Positions 59,004 through 64,000 of a stretch of DNA of 64,000 bases are shown here, piece after piece. The stretch comes from Liopterus haemorrhoidalis (taxonomy: Eukaryota > Arthropoda > Insecta > Coleoptera > Dytiscidae), in contig OZ020617.1 in the NCBI GenBank assembly GCA_963971575.1, positions 25,940,700 to 26,004,699 on the forward strand. Direction: 5' to 3'. Under the pieces are notes generated by a model. It did no database searches, was not told the DNA's origin, and saw only the letters and a program-made list of their open reading frames with translations. A program made the translations under genes and the position numbers. Numbering within the stretch: position 1 is the first letter of the stretch; each line of letters begins with the position of its first letter.

Positions 59004-59185
59004 CATGTGTATGACTTTAGAATTATATAAAAAACCAATAATAAAATGACAAAATTGTAACATGGGTATTAGAATCATTATTATCACACAATAACCTCTC
59101 GAGGATCATTTTTCTTCCTTATTTTTTTAAAAGTAAGGAGGAATGAGTAAATAGAATGTAAATTTTCAATATCCTTTTTCGAATT
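59004..59185. repeat. 3' end of Penelope relic 1, repeated inverted at 61032-61213
   Basis: CATGTGTATGACTTTAGAAT through CAATATCCTTTTTCGAATT is matched, with few differences, by the reverse complement of 61032-61213. It covers the last about 35 codons of the endonuclease frame and the start of the 3' UTR. Confidence 0.93.
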
Positions 59186-61031
59186 TAGTGTGTGATCAAA
59201 ATGATTAATATAACACATCTCTTTAAACATCCTATTAGAAAAGTGGGAGAAACGGTCCAAAACCTCAGGATTATTGAATTCTACTTTATGCTTCGTGTTA
59301 TGAATATGTTGTCCCAAAGCGCATTTTTTAGGACTTATTCTAGCATCAGAACGATGTTGTATTATTCTATTACTGAGTTTTTGTACCGTACTGCCCACGT
59401 AGACTTTATTACATTCGCATTTCAATTTGTAAATACAGTTTTTACTAGAACCAATGTTATATTTATATTTTAATTTCGTATTTATAGAAGCTAACTTTGA
59501 TAATGGTCTGCAATAACTAGGTTTTCCAACCTTAGTACCTTCTTAAGGCTATTAAGGTGTGTCCCAAATATGTGAGGGCTCTGTATTTTTTAGGTTCAGA
59601 AACTTCCGTTGTATTGGTAACCAATCCCACATTTCCTCCCCCTGGATCTGATTCGTGATTAGTATCACAGTTGAAAAGAATTTTGTAAACTACTTTTTTT
59701 GGATATGAATTGGCTATGAAAATTCCTGCTAATCTTTTTAAATTATTTTTGAGGAAAGTTATATCTGAAATTTTTGTGACCCTGTCTTTCATGGTTTTTA
59801 AAAGTGCTATTTTGTATTTAAGAGGATGAAAAGAAAGGAAGTTTAGATATCTACCTGAGTAGGTTTTTTTGGTGTACCAATTGAATTTGAGGTTATTATC
59901 TATATCTCTAAAGAAGTAAGTGTCCAAAAAGGGAACTCCTTTTTTTTCCACATCTTCTACCTCTATGGTAAATTGTATCGACGGATGATATTCATTGAAT
60001 TTTTCCAAGACATAGTTGGTTTTGTTCAACGGAACTGCCAACACTAAGTCATCAACATATTTTTTTATAAAAGATACTTGGAAATCCAATCTTTCCAAAA
60101 CATTATCCAATAAAGTATCCATGGTTATTTGAGCTAAGATGGGAGAGAGATTGCTACCCATTGGACAACCCTTCTTCTGTAAGTAAATTTTATCCTCAAA
60201 AGCAAAATAAGAAGAATGATATATGGTTTTTAAAATTTCAATAAAAATATCCCTGCTGATAGGGGTAACTTTGGAGATGTCTGACCATCTGTTTTTAATT
60301 TCTTGTAAAATAAGGTCCCATGTGAGACTTGGAAATAATGAAACTACATCCAAACTAATTAAGGTAAAATTATTCGGAATTTTGAAATCTTTAAATTCTT
60401 TAACAAGATCAAACGAATTGTTAACGTAGTATGGATTGTCACTGTTATAAGATCTTTTTGATAGATTATGTCTGCCATAAAAATGGTAAGGTTTTTTAAA
60501 GGTCCATCCGAACTATCTATGATATGACGTAATGGTTTTTCATCTTTATGTATTTTAATGTTAGCAAAAACCTCTCCTTTGAAATGAATTTATTAAGTTT
60601 AAGTTTTGCTACTAATTTATTATTGAGGTTTTGATATGAAGTAGTAGGATCGGAACCCAATACTTCGTAAGTTTCTTCATCATTTAAAATGGTTTCTAGT
60701 TTTTGGTTATATTCCGTTCTGTTCATGATAACAAAAACGTTGCCTTTATCGGCTTTTAATAAGATTAAAAATAAAAAAAAAAAAAAAAATTTGTGGCATG
60801 AAATTGTCTAGTAATGGCATTAAATTTGTATTCACTAGATCCATGACTGCCTTTAAAATAATTGGTGAGTAGATTAGTGACTTGTGCTCTTTTAATTTCT
60901 TTAAAATCCTCCTCATGAAGAGAAAGAATGTCTTCTACTTCAGCAAGTATTTTAAACACATCCACGTCTCTGTGGCTAAGTGGTACAGAAAATTTACTTC
61001 CTAATTTTAGAAAGTTGGAAATATCTTTAGG
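59084..61031 (-). pseudogene. Penelope-like element: reverse transcriptase plus GIY-YIG endonuclease (relic 1)
   Basis: Minus strand, 5' to 3': DVFKILAEVEDILSLHEEDF (N-terminal region), an A-rich expansion (60769-60790) breaking the frame, then LILLKADKGNVFVIMNRTEY (family KADKGN motif). Next is KIHKDEKPLRHIIDSSDGPL in another frame, and an open block 60353-59532 with MDVVSLFPSL (motif A Asp), KKGCPMGSNLSPILAQITMD (motif B), KKYVDDLVLAV (motif C, YVDD) and EDVEKKGVPFLDTYFF. A shift near 59540 is followed by KCECNKVYVGSTVQKLSNRI and IQHRSDARISPKKCALGQHI (GIY-YIG endonuclease). The domain order RT-EN is diagnostic for Penelope. At least three frame changes make it inactive, though RT motifs A-C look intact. 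A 5' truncation is followed by an inverted copy of its own 3' end. Confidence 0.93.
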
Positions 61032-61213
61032 AATTCGAAAAAGGATATTGAAAATTTACATTCTATTTATTCATTCCTCCTTACTTTTAAAAAAATAAGG
61101 AAGAAAAATGATCCTCGAGAGGTTATTGTGTGATAATAATGATTCTAATACCCATGTTACAATTTTGTCATTTTATTATTGGTTCTTTATATAATTTTAA
61201 AGTCATACACATG
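61032..61213. repeat. Inverted copy of the Penelope relic 1 3' end
   Basis: Starts AATTCGAAAAAGGATATTGA and ends AAGTCATACACATG, the complement of 59004-59185. It abuts the 5' truncation point of the RT gene with no spacer that I can see. Confidence 0.93.
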
Positions 61214-61319
61214 AAAAAAGAATATTCAAAGAGGGTGTTTCGGGGTTAAAACTGTTTACTAAATATCTCCCTTATTATTGATTTACCAGAACAATATATA
61301 TGATGATATTGTTCATAAT

Positions 61320-61905
61320 AAGAAAACAAATCTGTTTTGTTCAATGCATTTTATCAATTGGATATTCATCCAATTTGGGGGATACAGCGGGATCCAAATT
61401 AAGGTTTTGAAGTATTTCACTTACCATTGACCTAACCGAAAATACTTTTTTGGTTCGGTAAATATTTGGGGGGTTACGGGGGAATATAAAAAAATTATAT
61501 TGTTTACTTCTCATCAAAACTGTGAAAATATGTTTAGAATGAGAAAATATTTCTTTTCTGTTCAATCAGTTTTTAATAAGAAGATTATTTAGGGGGTTAA
61601 GGGGAGTGTTACTTGAAGTTGAAATATTTCATTTATCATTTACGCAACAGCAGAAATGAATATAAGAAAAGTTTTTAACAATGAAGAAACGATTCTTCTC
61701 TGTTCACTGCAGTTTTGAATAAGATATATTTGGGGAGCTATCGGGAGCACTACCTACAAACTTGAAAGATCTCACTTATTGTTTTCTTAACAGCAAAACT
61801 GTATATAAGAACATTTGTTTTTAATGAAGAAACGTTTCTTTTCTGTTCAAGACTGTTTTAATAAGACTTGGAGGGCTATGAGTATTTGGAGGGTTATGAG
61901 TGCTA
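61320..61905. repeat. Diverged tandem array, ~142-bp period
   Basis: TTCTTTTCTGTTCAA at 61551, TTCTTCTCTGTTCAC at 61694 and TTCTTTTCTGTTCAA at 61836 are about 142 bp apart. Each is followed by a TTTTAATAAGA segment and a TTTGGGGGGTTACGGG-like segment. Weaker copies of the G-rich block lie at about 61370 and 61460. About 3.5-4 units, no coding potential. Confidence 0.8.
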
Positions 61906-61976
61906 CCAATAATATTGTTTATAATATTGTTATAATAATTATTATTTATAATATTGTTATTCATAACAAAGTAATG

Positions 61977-61980
<4 letters not shown>

Positions 61981-62072
<92 letters not shown>
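61981..62072. repeat. (TA)n microsatellite, ~46 units
   Basis: Bracketed by AACAAAGTAA on both sides (ACAAAGTAATGTATTAAT at left, AACAAAGTAACTG at right), which may be a target-site or slippage duplicate. Confidence 0.95.
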
Positions 62073-62073
<1 letters not shown>

Positions 62074-62074
62074 C

Positions 62075-62370
62075 AAAGTAACTGTAATAAGTTCTCAGCT
62101 CCCAGTGCGTGAGGCTTTAGTCATTTCACAATTAAGTTAGGTTAAAAAATGGGAGAGGTTAGGCCAGAAGACTTTTTAAGCCGGGGCCGGGGGCTGCGTT
62201 CAGGGCCCCACGTAAGTTCACCAGTCGGCGAAAGACGACAACTTCTTCATTTTTGGTTGTACCATTTATGTACTTCATTAAAAAGCTCTCAAAATATTTT
62301 AAGATTAAAACAATTTTTTCGTATTATTTTTGTAATCTAAAAAACATAACGTCCCCTGTGGGAAGATTGG
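62075..62370. other. Short intergenic stretch with a GC-rich patch
   Basis: AAGCCGGGGCCGGGGGCTGC at 62180 looks like part of a GGGGCC-rich transposon end, but no partner was found. Confidence 0.3.
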
Positions 62371-62378
62371 AAAGTACC

Positions 62379-63828
62379 TAGTGTTTCTGATTTCTCGACA
62401 TTTTCCATTTCTCGAGAAATGAAAAATTAGACTTATTTTCTCGAGAATTCTCGAGAAAAATAATTATTAGAATATATATCTTTTTTTAATGTTGAAAATA
62501 TTGTAAAGGATAAAAACATGTTAAAATTATAGTCAAGTATTAATTAAAGTATTCATTTAAATAACATTAGAACAAATGGATAACGGGGCTTGATAAAAGA
62601 TTACGAAAACGGCACGTAATTGCATATTAATTGAAAATACATATGTATAGAGAAATTGTCAAAAAATTAAGAAATTAATAATAATAGTAATAATTATTTT
62701 ATTTAACTTGTAGGTAATCTTTTACATAACAGTTTTAAACAACAAAAAATGAAATATAATTGATTATAATAAATAATACACTAAATTAAAATAAAATATT
62801 GTAACAATAAATGCTAATTAGCTAAATATTATAAATCGCTTCTTATCTGTTGCCACAGTTGCGTTGCGGGAGACAGAAGACAAAGTTTATCAAAATTAAA
62901 TTATAATCAGTGACACACTAAACGATATTTGTTTAAAATAGTTTTTAGGGTTTTGTAGGTATGACCAAAAAACCCTTATACCGTCATCTTGTCGTCTGTC
63001 TGTCTGTTCGGTAAAAATTGTAGCCAAACGGCTAATTCTAGAGAGTTGAAATTTGGCATGCTTATACAACTCATTAACCCGAATAGTACAACAGGAATTT
63101 TTGATCAGATTATGTTTTCGGAAAATAACGCATTTTTTGTGTTTTTTGCTTCACTACGTAAAATATTTAATAACTTATCTAAGCCATTGAACCAGCGTGC
63201 TTTGATAGTCTAGTGGCTAACATACTCGCGTTCTTATTTGCAAACTAAAGTTCGCTCCGCTCTCAAGGTAATTTTATTTTTTCTTGCATTTTTATTGTTT
63301 AAATTATTTTTGGAAAATTCTAATTATATTTGGGCAAATGTTGCATTTAATTTTTAAAAGCGTAAATTTAATAACCAGTGGATATTGTGGAAATTGAATA
63401 CACGAAATCAAAGGGGCGGGGTTATGATTTAAAACAACCAATGGAAGCCATAAGCGCAATTTTCAAAATCGTAATGAACCTTGCTATATATTAAAAAAAA
63501 TAAATAAAAAAATACTGCACATATTTAGAAACCTAGATAATAGTATTAGGCATTCGAATTAAAATTAACAAAATAAATATTTTAACATAAAATTTGTTTT
63601 GGCATCCCAAATAATCATCATTCACTTACTAAATACCTGCAAAACCCTGAAATATGTGAAAATCACACTTCATATCAAATTTTTTAAAAGCACAATGCGT
63701 TTAACTTGGCGTATAGAAAAATTTACATTTCTCGAGAAAAAAAAATAAATTTCTCGAGAAATGAAAAATAAGAATTATAACTTTTTCTCGAGAAATTCTC
63801 GAGAAAGAATTCTCGAGAAGAAACACTA
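62379..63828. mobile_element. hAT-like element with TTCTCGAGAA subterminal repeats
   Basis: Ends TAGTGTTTCTGATTTCTCGA and, inverted, TAGTGTTTCTTCTCGAGAAT. 8-bp flanks AAAGTACC and AATGTACC, 7 of 8 identical. Each end carries several copies of the palindrome TTCTCGAGAA or its half, with ATTTCTCGAGAAATGAAAAA shared. 1450 bp including the (CTGT) insertion; no transposase. Confidence 0.82.
62942..63687 (+). mobile_element. (CTGT)n-associated element, copy 2
   Basis: TTTTTAGGGTTTTGTAGGTA at the left through AATACCTGCAAAACCCTGAA and CACACTTCATATCAA at the right, parallel to 1500-2468 with an internal deletion between about 63080 and 63100. It contains TTTGATAGTCTAGTGGCTAA and AAAGTTCGCTCCGC, which look like Pol III A and B boxes placed where copy 1 has a different tRNA-like segment. 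Confidence 0.75.
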
Positions 63829-63836
63829 AATGTACC

Positions 63837-64000
63837 TATCTAATATTTTAATAGTGCAATAATCATCTTTTTTGCCTTGTGATAGTTCTAATAAGATCAA
63901 AGTCGTACCTATTAAAATAAGATAATTATTGACCACATTTTGTTTTATAGAGACACCTGTATACATATATAATTTGAACTTACATAAGCAATATCTTTTT
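63837..64000. other. AT-rich end of window, nothing recognised
   Basis: No repeat or coding signal. Confidence 0.4.

Overview
The window is animal, almost certainly insect, genomic DNA: AT-rich, intron-dominated and packed with DNA transposons, MITEs, tRNA-derived SINEs, Penelope-like elements and microsatellites. I see no operons, bacterial genes, CRISPR arrays or true LTR elements. The insect order cannot be fixed from the sequence.

The only host gene I can support is a class-1 (transmembrane, Sema1a-like) semaphorin on the + strand. Two internal coding exons are visible, 27983..28091 and 52112..52307. They are separated by a 24,020-bp phase-0 intron. Both encode consecutive pieces of the N-terminal sema beta-propeller and have consensus GT/AG borders. 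Bases 1-27982 and 52308-64000 are then the flanking introns of the same gene, and no further semaphorin exon was recognised in them.

Upstream intron (1-27982): a (CTGT)n-bearing TIR element (1500-2468) inserted in a longer dispersed repeat that has an empty-site relative at 21478-21895; a Tc1/mariner-type element with its catalytic core deleted (2558-3473); a mariner-type element rebuilt as a foldback (3723-4601); a non-LTR RT fragment and another mariner fragment (4640-5676); a nest of two MITE families (6945-7965); a palindrome with hammerhead-like motifs (9730-9920); SINEs near 10.1, 12.8 and 15.4 kb; a Tigger/pogo remnant (13237-13698); a hAT MITE with perfect 8-bp TSD (24557-24884); and a nearly pure 825-bp (TG)n tract (25714-26538).

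Middle intron (28092-52111): head-to-head tRNA SINEs split by a hAT MITE (29781-30290); several hAT-like MITEs with 8-bp TSDs (30654, 32960, 48578); paired TA-flanked MITEs (35220, 38214); a mariner relic (41269-41700); a 239-bp palindrome with perfect 109-nt arms (48929-49167); and a four-deep nest at 49554-51722 (PIF/Harbinger > hAT-like > MITE > SINE).

Downstream intron (52308-64000): a cluster of MITEs sharing a TTCCAAACG end; a 1.2-kb hAT element carrying a MITE and a long (TA)n; a MITE with an internal minisatellite (57009-57415); two Penelope-like relics with RT and/or GIY-YIG sequence (57942-58376 and 59084-61031), the second bounded by an inverted copy of its own 3' end; a 142-bp-period tandem array (61320-61905); and a hAT-like element full of TTCTCGAGAA palindromes, itself holding a second (CTGT) element (62379-63828).

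No intact, obviously functional transposase or retrotransposon gene remains. The value of the window lies in its datable nested insertions and several unusual inverted-repeat structures. All family names rest on motif recognition by eye; no database search was run.
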